A DNA stretch of 19,213 nt. It comes from an uncultured Roseburia sp. (GTDB taxonomy: Bacteria > Bacillota > Clostridia > Lachnospirales > Lachnospiraceae). Positions within the stretch are counted from its first letter, which is position 1. The number at the start of each line of letters is the position of its first letter. Below are positions 1 to 7,459 of the stretch, piece by piece. The notes below the pieces were generated by a model. It saw only the letters and a list, made by a program, of their open reading frames with translations. It was not told the origin of the DNA and made no database searches. Made by a program: the position numbers and the translations under genes. The stretch is from positions 1 through 19,213 of the forward strand of contig URUD01000049.1 in the NCBI GenBank assembly GCA_900550935.1. Reading direction: 5' to 3'.

Positions 1-1
1 C

Positions 2-259
2 AGAGTTTACAAGTCAGCTCAAGACGCAGAGGATTGGAGTTACTATCCTTGCGTTGTAAAGCCGTGTTCGGGCGGTTCAAGCGTAGGCGTTTCAAAGGTT
101 GAGAATGCAGATCAGTATAAAAAGGCTGTTAAAGAGGCCCTCAAATATGAGGACGAAATTGTTGTTGAGCAGTTCGTAACAGGCAGAGAATTTTCCGTCG
201 GTCTTATCGGCGGCAAGGCACTTCCGCCGATTGAGATTGCTCCTACAATCAGGCAGTAA
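2..259 (+). CDS. ddl: D-alanine--D-alanine ligase, internal fragment (both ends missing)
   Basis: Reading from base 2 gives about 85 residues typical of the ATP-grasp central region of Ddl. They include CVVKPCSGGSSVGVSKV (the ATP-binding lysine and the glycine/serine loop), then EIVVEQFVTGREFSVGL and LPPIEIAP. Full-length Ddl joins two D-alanines in the cytoplasm for peptidoglycan precursors and continues past LPPIEI with a conserved FYDYxxKY segment. Here the frame instead ends four codons later at a TAA inside sequence that belongs to uppP on the other strand. The gene therefore enters from the left edge and is broken at about 225-245. Family assignment is confident. Whether the break exists in the organism or only in the assembly cannot be told from the window. 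Confidence 0.85.
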   Translation, partial: RVYKSAQDAEDWSYYPCVVKPCSGGSSVGVSKVENADQYKKAVKEALKYEDEIVVEQFVTGREFSVGLIGGKALPPIEIAPTIRQ

Positions 260-1083
260 ATTGCAAATCCGGTAAATTTCTTTTTCCGCACGATGACGAG
301 CATGGTCTTGATACAGACATATCCAACCACTGCCGCGATCACCATTCCGATCACATAATATGTAATTTCAGTTCCTGTCACTGCCAGGTTTTTCATGTCT
401 TTTAACTCTAACACCAGTGCACCCAAGATCGCCGGTATTGACATGATAAAAGAATATTTTACTGCAAAATTACGGTTGAACCCGCTCAACAGACATGCTG
501 TGATCGTGGTTCCGGACCGTGATAAACCAGGGAGTGTTGCAATCCCCTGTGCGATACCGATCCCGAATGCATTGGTATAGGTAACACTTTTCGGTAATTT
601 TTCACCATCTTTGGTATGATCTGCTATGAAAAGCAGGATTGCTGTCACGATCAGGCAGATGCCGGGTACGATCAAAATCTCTGATGCAAGCTCTACTGCA
701 TTTTTGCCAGCCACACCGATAATTCCGGTTGGGATCGTCGATACGATCACTAACATTACAAATTTGCGGTAACTGCTGTTTACGATCCGCCGGTAAGGTT
801 CTGTGTTCTTTCCTGTTTTGTTTTTAAAGAAGAGAACGACATTTACCACCGCATCCCGTATAATGCAACAGCCCTCTACGATCATCTTCCAGATATCTTT
901 ATAGTAAACAACACAGATCGCCGCAAGCGTTCCGACGTGCAGCAAAACATCATATAAAATTCCCGTGTCCGTCTCTACGCCGAACATGATCTTAAAAATT
1001 GCCAGATGTCCGGAACTGCTGACAGGTAAAAACTCGGTCAACCCCTGAATAATCGCCATAAATATCGCTTGAACTAATGACAT
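112..1083 (-). CDS. uppP: Undecaprenyl-diphosphatase UppP (BacA), 3' end replaced at a chimeric junction
   Basis: This is an integral membrane enzyme that dephosphorylates undecaprenyl diphosphate to recycle the lipid carrier of cell-wall synthesis; it is linked to bacitracin resistance. Both family signatures are present: QGLTEFLPVSSSGH (residues 13-26) and PGLSRSGTT (185-193), among about seven or eight hydrophobic segments. The start ATG follows AAAGGAGG by 6 bases. Residues 1 to about 283 fit UppP, whose usual length is about 265-290. The last 40 or so residues are the antisense of the ddl fragment and end at a chance stop at 112. The true protein is thus almost complete but lacks its native C-terminus and stop codon. 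It has its own promoter at 1122-1150. Confidence 0.9.
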   Translation of the reverse strand: MSLVQAIFMAIIQGLTEFLPVSSSGHLAIFKIMFGVETDTGILYDVLLHVGTLAAICVVYYKDIWKMIVEGCCIIRDAVVNVVLFFKNKTGKNTEPYRRIVNSSYRKFVMLVIVSTIPTGIIGVAGKNAVELASEILIVPGICLIVTAILLFIADHTKDGEKLPKSVTYTNAFGIGIAQGIATLPGLSRSGTTITACLLSGFNRNFAVKYSFIMSIPAILGALVLELKDMKNLAVTGTEITYYVIGMVIAAVVGYVCIKTMLVIVRKKKFTGFAIYCLIVGAISIGGSALPPIRPTENSLPVTNCSTTISSSYLRASLTAFLY

Positions 1084-1121
1084 ATCTGCCTCCTTTGTAA
1101 CTTTAAACTCACGCTCATTGT

Positions 1122-1150
1122 ATCATACCATATTTGAGGCAGATTGTCAT
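1122..1150 (-). promoter_or_regulatory. Sigma-A type promoter of uppP
   Basis: On the minus strand the -35 box ATGACA (1145-1150) and the -10 box TATGAT (1122-1127) are separated by exactly 17 bases. The -10 lies 38 bases upstream of the uppP start codon. Each box differs from consensus at one position. No terminator is visible between the TepA-like gene and uppP, so some read-through is also expected. Confidence 0.7.
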
Positions 1151-1160
1151 TAACTGCTTT

Positions 1161-1844
1161 TTATGATTTTTTACTCTTTTTTTTCCGGATCATTTCATGC
1201 AGCTTGTCAAAAGCCTGCGAGATCCCACCGACTTCATCGATCAATCCCTCCCGGACCGCCTCTTCTCCAACCAAAATCGTCCCCAGATCTTTTGTCAGAA
1301 TTCCTGTATTCATCATAAGTTCCTCCAGCCGTTTTTCATTTGCTCTGGAATGTCTGCTGATAAATGTTAAGATCCGATCCTGCATCTGCTTGAAATAGTC
1401 ATAGGTGGGCTGTGCCCCAATGACTGTACCGTTCATCCGCACCGGATGGATCACCATTGTTCCACTCGGCACGATAAAGGAATAATCCGTCGACACTGCA
1501 AGCGGCACTCCGATTGAATGACTTCCCCCCAGTACCAGAGATACGGTCGGTTTGCGGATAGATGCAACCAGTTCTGCAATTGCAAGTCCGCTTTCCACAT
1601 CTCCCCCTACCGTATTTAACAGTAAAAGCAGACCGTCGGTATCTTCGTTGTCCTCTAACTCTGCCAGCTTCGGCAGCACATGTTCATATTTCGTTGTCTT
1701 TGTTGATGCAGGGAGACATTCGTGTCCCTCAATCTCTCCAATGATCGTAAGCAATGATATCTTATTATGTTCTCTGTTATTCTGTAACTCGATCTGACCA
1801 AACTCCCGTATCTGTTCGTTTTTCTTTTCCTGATTTTCTGCCAT
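1161..1844 (-). CDS. tepA: ClpP-like serine protease of the TepA family
   Basis: A 227-residue ClpP-fold protein like Bacillus TepA (YmfB), a family linked to protein export. The catalytic triad can be read as Ser110 (in GGSHSIGVPLAV), His133 (MVIHPVRM) and Asp203 (GLIDEVGG). The oxyanion loop is NTVGGDVESG (77-86). The N-terminus (MAENQEKKNE) is polar and the C-terminus is a basic tail (KKKSKKS). The start at 1844 is chosen because GGAGGG precedes it at normal spacing; a longer frame to 1919 would begin inside the glgA terminator. Unlike housekeeping ClpP it has LNTVGGD where ClpP has NSPGG, as in the TepA branch. Substrate is unknown. It lies between glgA and uppP on the same strand. Confidence 0.8.
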   Translation of the reverse strand: MAENQEKKNEQIREFGQIELQNNREHNKISLLTIIGEIEGHECLPASTKTTKYEHVLPKLAELEDNEDTDGLLLLLNTVGGDVESGLAIAELVASIRKPTVSLVLGGSHSIGVPLAVSTDYSFIVPSGTMVIHPVRMNGTVIGAQPTYDYFKQMQDRILTFISRHSRANEKRLEELMMNTGILTKDLGTILVGEEAVREGLIDEVGGISQAFDKLHEMIRKKKSKKS

Positions 1845-1879
1845 AGTCCCTCCATATACTTTTTGTTCTGATACATAAC

Positions 1880-1907
1880 AAAACAGGATGCCACGACACC
1901 CTGTTTT
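1880..1907 (-). terminator. Rho-independent terminator after glgA
   Basis: An inverted repeat AAAACAGG / CCTGTTTT with three further weaker pairs inside lies 51 bases beyond the glgA stop. On the minus strand it ends in a TTTTGTT run. The plus strand also continues into T-rich sequence, so it may work both ways. Confidence 0.65.
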
Positions 1908-1957
1908 AATATTTGTCATATTTTATTTTTTATACGGAAGTCTTCCTGCAGAACAAA

Positions 1958-3409
1958 CTAGCATCCTAACAGATAATTGTATAATCCCTCATATTTTCCC
2001 TTGGATGATTTCCATGAATAATCATTTGCCATGCCGCGGTCAATCATCTGATTCCACTGTTTCTTTCGGTCAAAGTAAATATGTTTGGAATAATTGATGA
2101 CACTAAGCATTTCATCTCCATTGTAATTTGCAAAGGAGAAACCATCTCCGGTATTTTCATATTCGTTGAAAGGTTTTACCGTATCTTTTAAACCACCTGT
2201 TTCTCGCACGATCGGAACGGTTCCGTAACGGAAAGAGATCAACTGTGTCAATCCGCAAGGCTCGAAACGGGATGGCATTAAGAACGCATCTGCAGCCGCA
2301 TACAGCTTGTGTGCCAGTTCATCCGAATAACAGATATTGGCAGAAACCCGGTCGCCGTATTTCCATGCATAATGGCGGAACATATTTTCGTATTTTGGAT
2401 CTCCGGTTCCGATGACAACGAGCTGGGTATAATCATCTACGATTCCATCAATGGCATAATTGATCAAATCAAGACCTTTCTGGTCGGTCAGACGCGAGAT
2501 CAAACCAATCATATATTTCTTTTTATCGACTGCAAGTCCCAATTCTTCCTGCAGTTTGACCTTATTCATGTATTTCTTCTTGCGGAAATCCTTCGGTCCG
2601 TAATTGGTATAGATCTTCTCATCCGTCATTGGGTCATAAACCTGATAATCAATCCCATTGACAATACCCTGCATATCAAAATGTCTTGCAGCAAGAAGCG
2701 GATTTAAACCTTCTCCATAATAGTCTGTCTGGATTTCCTGCGCATAGGAATCGCTCACGGTCGTGATGTAATCGGCATAAACCAGACCACCCTTTAACAT
2801 ATTGGCATCCTTCATAAACTCAAGTTTATCCGGAGTAAACAGGGAAGAGGAAAATCCGGTCAGCCCCTGCATCGTCTTGATATCCCAGATACCCTGGAAT
2901 TTCAGATTGTGGATGGTCATGATCGATTTAATTCCCCAGTAGAAAGAATCTGCCTGAAATTCATTCTTTAAGTAAACCGGTACCAGTCCGGTCTCCCAGT
3001 CATGGCAGTGGATCAGATCCGGTCGGAAATCAATCTGTTTTAGCATGGATAATACCGCCTTGTCGTAAAAACAGAATTTCTCGATGTCCCAACGGATATC
3101 TCCGTATGGTGTATCACAGGTAAAATACTCCTGATTGTCAATAAAATAATATGTAATACCATCCAGTTCGCACTTAAAGATACCGACATACTTACTTGGT
3201 ATATAATTGCCTGTTCCCATATAAAAATGAGTAACATATTCGCATTTACTCCGGTATTTCTCCGGTATACAGCTATAATAAGGAATGACAACTCTTACAT
3301 CCCACTCTTCTTTATCAAACTCTTTCGGCAAAGCACCACATACGTCTGCCAGACCGCCCGTTTTAATAAATGGTACACACTCAGATGCAGCAAAAAGAAT
3401 CTTTTTCAT
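1958..3409 (-). CDS. glgA: Glycogen (starch) synthase, GT5 family
   Basis: Transfers glucose from ADP-glucose to the non-reducing end of an alpha-1,4-glucan. The 483-residue protein matches the family length of about 480. It has the N-terminal ADP-glucose loop KTGGLADVCGALP (residues 17-29), the central HCHDWETGLVPV segment, SRLTDQKGLDL starting the second Rossmann domain, and the C-terminal nucleotide-binding region MPSRFEPCGLTQL followed by RYGTVPIVRETGGLKDTV with the catalytic Glu. The start MKKILFAASE at 3409 is preceded by GGGAGGGG; an upstream in-frame extension to 3472 has no such site. It is a single-gene unit between terminators at 3492-3528 and 1880-1907, with no glgB, glgC, glgD or glgP in the window. 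Confidence 0.95.
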   Translation of the reverse strand: MKKILFAASECVPFIKTGGLADVCGALPKEFDKEEWDVRVVIPYYSCIPEKYRSKCEYVTHFYMGTGNYIPSKYVGIFKCELDGITYYFIDNQEYFTCDTPYGDIRWDIEKFCFYDKAVLSMLKQIDFRPDLIHCHDWETGLVPVYLKNEFQADSFYWGIKSIMTIHNLKFQGIWDIKTMQGLTGFSSSLFTPDKLEFMKDANMLKGGLVYADYITTVSDSYAQEIQTDYYGEGLNPLLAARHFDMQGIVNGIDYQVYDPMTDEKIYTNYGPKDFRKKKYMNKVKLQEELGLAVDKKKYMIGLISRLTDQKGLDLINYAIDGIVDDYTQLVVIGTGDPKYENMFRHYAWKYGDRVSANICYSDELAHKLYAAADAFLMPSRFEPCGLTQLISFRYGTVPIVRETGGLKDTVKPFNEYENTGDGFSFANYNGDEMLSVINYSKHIYFDRKKQWNQMIDRGMANDYSWKSSKGKYEGLYNYLLGC

Positions 3410-3442
3410 GGAAAAACCCCTCCCTTGTCTGTTTCTATTATT

Positions 3443-3472
3443 ATCATATAACATTTCCCTGTATAATGCCAT
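3443..3472 (-). promoter_or_regulatory. Possible promoter of glgA
   Basis: The minus strand shows ATGGCA (3467-3472), an 18-base spacer and TATGAT (3443-3448), about 33 bases before the start codon. The -35 box is only a partial match and an overlapping GATAAT could serve as the -10, so the exact boxes are uncertain. A promoter is expected here because a strong terminator lies directly upstream. Confidence 0.4.
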
Positions 3473-3491
3473 TTATTTTTGAATTTTTATA

Positions 3492-3528
3492 AAAAAAGCA
3501 GAAAACACCCCGTGTCTTCTGCTTTTTT
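3492..3528 (-). terminator. Strong bidirectional-looking terminator after the yebC-like gene
   Basis: A nearly perfect hairpin with arms AAAAAAGCAGAA / TTCTGCTTTTTT extended by about five more pairs (one G-T), around a GC-rich loop. It begins five bases past the stop codon of the YebC-family gene and ends in a run of T on both strands. Confidence 0.85.
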
Positions 3529-3533
3529 CTTTC

Positions 3534-4262
3534 TTATTCATCCCAGTTGTGATATACTTCCTGAACATCATCATCGTCATCCAACAGATCCAGAATACGA
3601 TTGATGTTTGTGATATCTTCTTCTGCAGTCAGTTCCACATAATTCTGTGGGATCATGGTAACTTCTGCCTGTACCATAGCAACTTTTTCTGCCTCTAATG
3701 CACTGCGCACTGCCTCGAAATCATCCGGTGCAGTCAATACCTCAAAGCTGTCCTCTTCCTCGGAAAAATCCTCTGCTCCGGCATCCAATGCCATCATCAT
3801 CAGATCATCTGACTCTAAATCACAATCCTCTTTTGCAATGATGATCTGCCCTTTTTCATCGAACATATAAGATACGCATCCCTGTGTTCCAATGCTTCCG
3901 TGTCCCTTGGTAAATGCATTTCTGACATTTGCTGCGGTACGGTTTTTATTATCGGTCAGACATTTTACGATGATTGCTGTTCCACTTGGACCATATCCTT
4001 CATAAGTACAATACTCATAATTGACATTGCCACCTTCTCCGGCTGCTTTTTTGATACCACGGTCGATCGTATCGTTTGGCATGTTATTTGCTTTTGCCTT
4101 TGCAATGACCTGTGCAAGCTTAAAGTTGTTTGCAGGGTCCGGACCGCCATCTTTTACTGCAACTGCAATCTCTCTACCGATAATGGTAAAAATTTTCCCT
4201 TTTGCAGCATCATTTTTTTCCTTCTTATGTTTAATATTTGCAAATTTTGAATGTCCTGACAT
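3534..4262 (-). CDS. YebC/PmpR (TACO1) family protein
   Basis: A 242-residue cytoplasmic protein starting MSGHSKFANIKHKKEKND, the hallmark N-terminus of the family (usually MSGHSKWANIKHRK). It also has NMPNDTIDRGIKKAAG, YEGYGPSGTAIIVKCLTDNKNRTA and GSIGTQGCVSYMFD, all conserved blocks. Length fits the usual 235-250. Members have been described as DNA-binding transcriptional regulators and, more recently, as factors that help ribosomes through difficult stretches; the sequence alone does not decide which applies. Trp7 of the usual motif is Phe here. AGAGGAAG precedes the start. The gene is 60 bases downstream of the CBS-domain transporter gene and probably shares its transcript, ending at the 3492-3528 hairpin. 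Confidence 0.92.
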   Translation of the reverse strand: MSGHSKFANIKHKKEKNDAAKGKIFTIIGREIAVAVKDGGPDPANNFKLAQVIAKAKANNMPNDTIDRGIKKAAGEGGNVNYEYCTYEGYGPSGTAIIVKCLTDNKNRTAANVRNAFTKGHGSIGTQGCVSYMFDEKGQIIIAKEDCDLESDDLMMMALDAGAEDFSEEEDSFEVLTAPDDFEAVRSALEAEKVAMVQAEVTMIPQNYVELTAEEDITNINRILDLLDDDDDVQEVYHNWDE

Positions 4263-4322
4263 AACATCTTCCTCTTTTCCAAATTTTTATCTTTTCATCC
4301 GTATCTTTCCGCAAAATACTCT

Positions 4323-5684
4323 TTATTTTACCATTTTTTCTTCATTCTGACAAGTCTCATCTGCATTTTGCTCTTCTTCCGGCAATTTTGTTACCTTTAC
4401 CGTATGGATCATCTTGTTCTGTACGGAAAGGATTTCAAACAGATATCCGTATGCTGTCGTAGAAAATACCTCGTCATCATTCGGGATCTTATCGATCAAT
4501 GAGATCAGAAATCCGTTTAAGGTTTCGAAATCATCTTCCTCTGCAGCATCGATCCCAAGGGTCTCAACTACCTCCTCAAACTCTGCCATACCGTCCATCC
4601 GGTAACTTCCGTCCGGCAGTTTCTGGATCATTGGCATCTCTTCGTCATGCTCATCTTCGATATTTCCGACGATCTCTTCTAAAATATCTTCCATCGTGAC
4701 AATACCGGAGGTCTGTCCATATTCATCCACAACAATGGTCATATGGCATTTTTCGTTCTGCATTCTGGTAAACAGTACATTGATATTTCTTGTCTCCGGA
4801 ATGAAATCGACCTCACTGATCAGCCCTTCTATCTCACCGATCGGCTTTTGCAGCAACTCCTTTTTCTGACACAAACACAGTGCCTCTTTAATATGTAAGA
4901 CACCCATAATATCATCGATCGTATCCCGGTAAACCGGAAATCTGGAATAATGGTTTTCCGTTAAGATCGGCAGTGTTTCTGCGAATGTGAATGAAGCATC
5001 GAGCGCAACCAGGTTCTTGCGGTGCGTCATGATATCTTTCGCTTCTTTGTCTCCAAATTCAAAGATATTGTGGATCATCTCTGCCTCACTGGCAAGAAGT
5101 ACTCCCTGTTCGTGACCCTCTTTGACCATGGAAATAATCTCTTCTTCTGTCACATCATCTGTGTCACTAAGCGGGTCTACTCCAAAGGTCCGCGACAGCA
5201 GGTTTGCCACCGCATCAGTCAGAAAGATTGCCGGGTAAAATACCAGTTCTACCACATGGACAAAGCCAACCAGACGTAGTGCGAAACTGTCCGGTTTTCT
5301 GGATGCCACCTTTTCCGGCGTATAAATACCGATGATCAGCACCAATAAGATCAACACAGCAAAAATAAGCACATCTACCGCAAATGAAACCGCCATTTTT
5401 GTCGGTTCCGGCAGAAAATATGCTTTCCACAGGGGAATCTGGTAAAATCCTAATATCATATGTACAACCAGTATGATCAGCTGGCACACATGCCGATACC
5501 GCTCTGTCTTATCGGTGTACTTTAATAGCTGGGCCGCTCTGTTTTCCCCTTCTTTTGCCATTTTTTCAATTGAGGCCTGATTGAGATTTTCCATAGCTGC
5601 CATAAAGCCAAAGATTACAAAATCAAGCACTAATAAAATCGCAAACACCAGAACGCCCATAGTGGGACTGACACCCTCGTCCAT
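4323..5684 (-). CDS. Hemolysin C / CorC-type membrane protein (CNNM domain, CBS pair, CorC_HlyC domain)
   Basis: A 453-residue inner-membrane protein. An N-terminal CNNM (DUF21) region has about four hydrophobic helices (around residues 9-31, 66-90, 96-122 and 138-160). Two CBS domains follow, the first from DIMTHRKNLVALD to VLHIKEAL (about 216-270) and the second including TIVVDEYGQTSGIVTMEDILEEIVG. A C-terminal CorC_HlyC domain and an acidic, Lys/Glu-rich tail end the protein. The family is linked to Mg2+/Co2+ transport or homeostasis with nucleotide sensing by the CBS pair; the 'hemolysin' name is historical. AGAGGAGA precedes the start. It has its own promoter at 5777-5805 and is followed closely by the yebC-like gene. 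The ion handled is not visible from sequence. Confidence 0.9.
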   Translation of the reverse strand: MDEGVSPTMGVLVFAILLVLDFVIFGFMAAMENLNQASIEKMAKEGENRAAQLLKYTDKTERYRHVCQLIILVVHMILGFYQIPLWKAYFLPEPTKMAVSFAVDVLIFAVLILLVLIIGIYTPEKVASRKPDSFALRLVGFVHVVELVFYPAIFLTDAVANLLSRTFGVDPLSDTDDVTEEEIISMVKEGHEQGVLLASEAEMIHNIFEFGDKEAKDIMTHRKNLVALDASFTFAETLPILTENHYSRFPVYRDTIDDIMGVLHIKEALCLCQKKELLQKPIGEIEGLISEVDFIPETRNINVLFTRMQNEKCHMTIVVDEYGQTSGIVTMEDILEEIVGNIEDEHDEEMPMIQKLPDGSYRMDGMAEFEEVVETLGIDAAEEDDFETLNGFLISLIDKIPNDDEVFSTTAYGYLFEILSVQNKMIHTVKVTKLPEEEQNADETCQNEEKMVK

Positions 5685-5776
5685 AAATCATTCTCCTCTT
5701 CTGTCTGGTCTGTTTTTCATTTTATGTTGCCTTTGAGATACCCTTTTTGCATCCCAAAAGCAGTATAATCTTTAAA

Positions 5777-5805
5777 AATATATCATTTTCAGGCATATCC
5801 GTCAA
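5777..5805 (-). promoter_or_regulatory. Promoter of the CNNM/CBS gene
   Basis: TTGACG (5800-5805) and TATATT (5777-5782) on the minus strand are spaced by 17 bases. They lie 25 bases downstream of the ndoA stop and 92 bases before the start codon. No hairpin terminator separates ndoA from this promoter. Confidence 0.7.
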
Positions 5806-5830
5806 GTATTGCCCCTGTTTTTCCCTCATC

Positions 5831-6178
5831 TTATGTATACAATTCCAGACTGATCTCCAATGCCTTGTCTATTTTTATCAGGATCTGATGATCCAGATGA
5901 CAGACCTTGTCTTTCAGTCTTTTCTTATCAATGGTGCGAAGCTGTTCTAACAGCACGACCGAATCTTTGACCAGATCATATTTATGGCAGTCCAACTCCA
6001 CATGTGTTGGAAGCTTTGCCTTGTTCATCTGGGATGTGATCGCCGCACATATGACAGTTGGGCTGTGACGGTTTCCCACATCATTTTGTATGATAAGAAC
6101 AGGTCTGACTCCTCCCTGCTCCGAACCGATGACCGGTCTTAAGTCAGCATAAAATATATCACCGCGTCGAATTACCAT
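5831..6178 (-). CDS. ndoA: EndoA/MazF-type mRNA endoribonuclease toxin
   Basis: A 115-residue protein that aligns along its whole length with Bacillus subtilis EndoA (NdoA). It has RGDIFYADL, GSEQGGVRPVLIIQND, GNRHSPTVICAAIT, KLPTHVEL, KDSVVLLEQLRTIDK and the usual C-terminal helix. The two catalytic positions, Arg25 and Thr48, are present, so an active RNase is expected. The family cuts single-stranded mRNA at short sites in the cytoplasm. It follows alr, as in Bacillus. However, the antitoxin gene that normally sits between them has no room: only 102 bases, with two hairpins, separate alr and ndoA. GGAG lies about ten bases before the ATG, a long spacing that may mean weak translation. Confidence 0.93.
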   Translation of the reverse strand: MVIRRGDIFYADLRPVIGSEQGGVRPVLIIQNDVGNRHSPTVICAAITSQMNKAKLPTHVELDCHKYDLVKDSVVLLEQLRTIDKKRLKDKVCHLDHQILIKIDKALEISLELYT

Positions 6179-6200
6179 CTACTTTTTTCTCCACTCTTTC

Positions 6201-6243
6201 TGATAACGGTCCTGTTATCATTTTTCAGATGGATGTTCCATCT
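6201..6243 (-). promoter_or_regulatory. Two tandem hairpins between alr and ndoA
   Basis: Two perfect inverted repeats lie in the 102-base spacer. AGATGGA / TCCATCT with a 3-base loop covers 6227-6243. TGATAAC / GTTATCA with a 6-base loop covers 6201-6220. Neither is followed on the minus strand by a good T run, so they do not look like ordinary terminators. They could be RNA structures that stabilise, process or attenuate the ndoA message, or operators. Function is not known. Confidence 0.5.
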
Positions 6244-6281
6244 ACGGATAGTATTGCCAATTTTAACGGGTGTATTCCAGA

Positions 6282-7451
6282 TTATTCCGAAAAATGATCT
6301 TTTGTGCCAACCACTTTTCCCTTATGCACATAAACACGCGGGATCCTTTTTCCCAGATCGCATACAAACTCATAATTGAAGCGTCCTGAGATTGCTCCGA
6401 CCTCTTCCATCGTGATGGTCTCTTCTCCTGCACTTCCAATTAAGATCACTTCATCCCCGACAGTCACATCCGGGATGTCCGTCACATCGACCATAAACTG
6501 ATCCATACAGACCCTTCCACAGATTGGGGCTCTCCTGCCATGGATCAGCACATCTCCCTTATTGGAGAGGGAACGCGCGTATCCATCCGCATATCCCACC
6601 GGGATAGTTGCGATCCTTCTGGTTTCTTTGGTCGTATAAGTACCACCATAGCTGATGGAATGGCCTGCCTCTAACTCTTTGACATATGCAACATGAGTGA
6701 TGAGCGATAATGCAGGTTTGATGCTGATCTTCGTTTTATCCACCTCATCCGACGGCCAAAGACCATACAACGTGATTCCCGCACGCACCAGATCCATATT
6801 TGCCTCCGGGATCTCCACAATGCCGGCACTGTTGGAACAATGATGGATCGGTATTTTAACACCACGCTGCTCTAACATCTGTATCATATGGGTAAACAAC
6901 TCGATCTGACGATGTGTTGGTTCTTTTTCTATCTCATCTGCCTTTGCAAAATGAGTAAAAATACCCTCTACCATAATATGCGGTAACTTTGCCAGACGTG
7001 TCATCTCATCTGCTGCTTCCTCTGTTACCTGATATCCGATTCTTCCCATTCCGGTATCAATCGCAAAGTGGATCTTACAATCCATGCCCGTCTTTTCTGC
7101 AGCCTCCGACAATTCTTCTGCCATCTCTGCCGTAAAAACAGTTGGACGGATCTCTGCCCGGATCATTGCCTCGTACTGGTCCGGAAATACATATCCCAGT
7201 ATAAGGATTGGCTTTTCTATGCCATGCTTCCGCAAAATCAGTCCCTCTTCTACCGTTGCAACTGCATAGCCAAAAACATAATCCAGATGATCGATCGCCT
7301 CTGCAATTTCTACCGCTCCATGTCCGTAACCATCCGCCTTGATGACTGCCATTATTTTCGTATTTTCTGCTATGTTCCCACGCATAGATTCCATATTATA
7401 TAATACAGCATCCAAATCTATCTCTGCATATACTCTACTGTACTGATTCAT
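6282..7451 (-). CDS. alr: Alanine racemase (PLP-dependent)
   Basis: Interconverts L- and D-alanine for peptidoglycan. The 389-residue protein has the PLP lysine in AVIKADGYGHGA (Lys38), HFAIDTGMGRIG, HCSNSAG, VRAGITLYG, the catalytic tyrosine in SISYGGTY, and GRVCMDQFMVDVT near the end. Length fits the family. The start at 7451 (MNQYSRVYAEIDL) is chosen because GAGG stands six bases before it. An in-frame ATG at 7463 overlaps the upstream stop as ATGA but has no clear ribosome binding site; either way translation is coupled to the NAD(P)HX repair gene. Gene order repair enzyme, alr, ndoA resembles the Bacillus alr region. Confidence 0.95.
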   Translation of the reverse strand: MNQYSRVYAEIDLDAVLYNMESMRGNIAENTKIMAVIKADGYGHGAVEIAEAIDHLDYVFGYAVATVEEGLILRKHGIEKPILILGYVFPDQYEAMIRAEIRPTVFTAEMAEELSEAAEKTGMDCKIHFAIDTGMGRIGYQVTEEAADEMTRLAKLPHIMVEGIFTHFAKADEIEKEPTHRQIELFTHMIQMLEQRGVKIPIHHCSNSAGIVEIPEANMDLVRAGITLYGLWPSDEVDKTKISIKPALSLITHVAYVKELEAGHSISYGGTYTTKETRRIATIPVGYADGYARSLSNKGDVLIHGRRAPICGRVCMDQFMVDVTDIPDVTVGDEVILIGSAGEETITMEEVGAISGRFNYEFVCDLGKRIPRVYVHKGKVVGTKDHFSE

Positions 7452-7459
7452 TTTCATCC

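Noticed and set aside
395..580. A short plus-strand frame opposite uppP
   Set aside because: Antisense to conserved UppP sequence, with no start signals.
1845..1919. Longer N-terminus for the TepA-like protein
   Set aside because: The extension would begin within the glgA terminator and has no ribosome binding site, while the internal ATG at 1844 has one.
1936..1946. GGAAG-T-CTTCC palindrome just past the glgA stop
   Set aside because: A one-base loop cannot form a useful hairpin and there is no promoter around it; the following inverted repeat is the better terminator.
5831..5844. GTATACAATT near the ndoA stop, resembling half of the GntR operator palindrome and lying upstream of the CNNM/CBS promoter
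   Set aside because: It is the coding sequence for Leu-Tyr-Thr-stop, its other arm does not match, and a single partial copy is likely chance.
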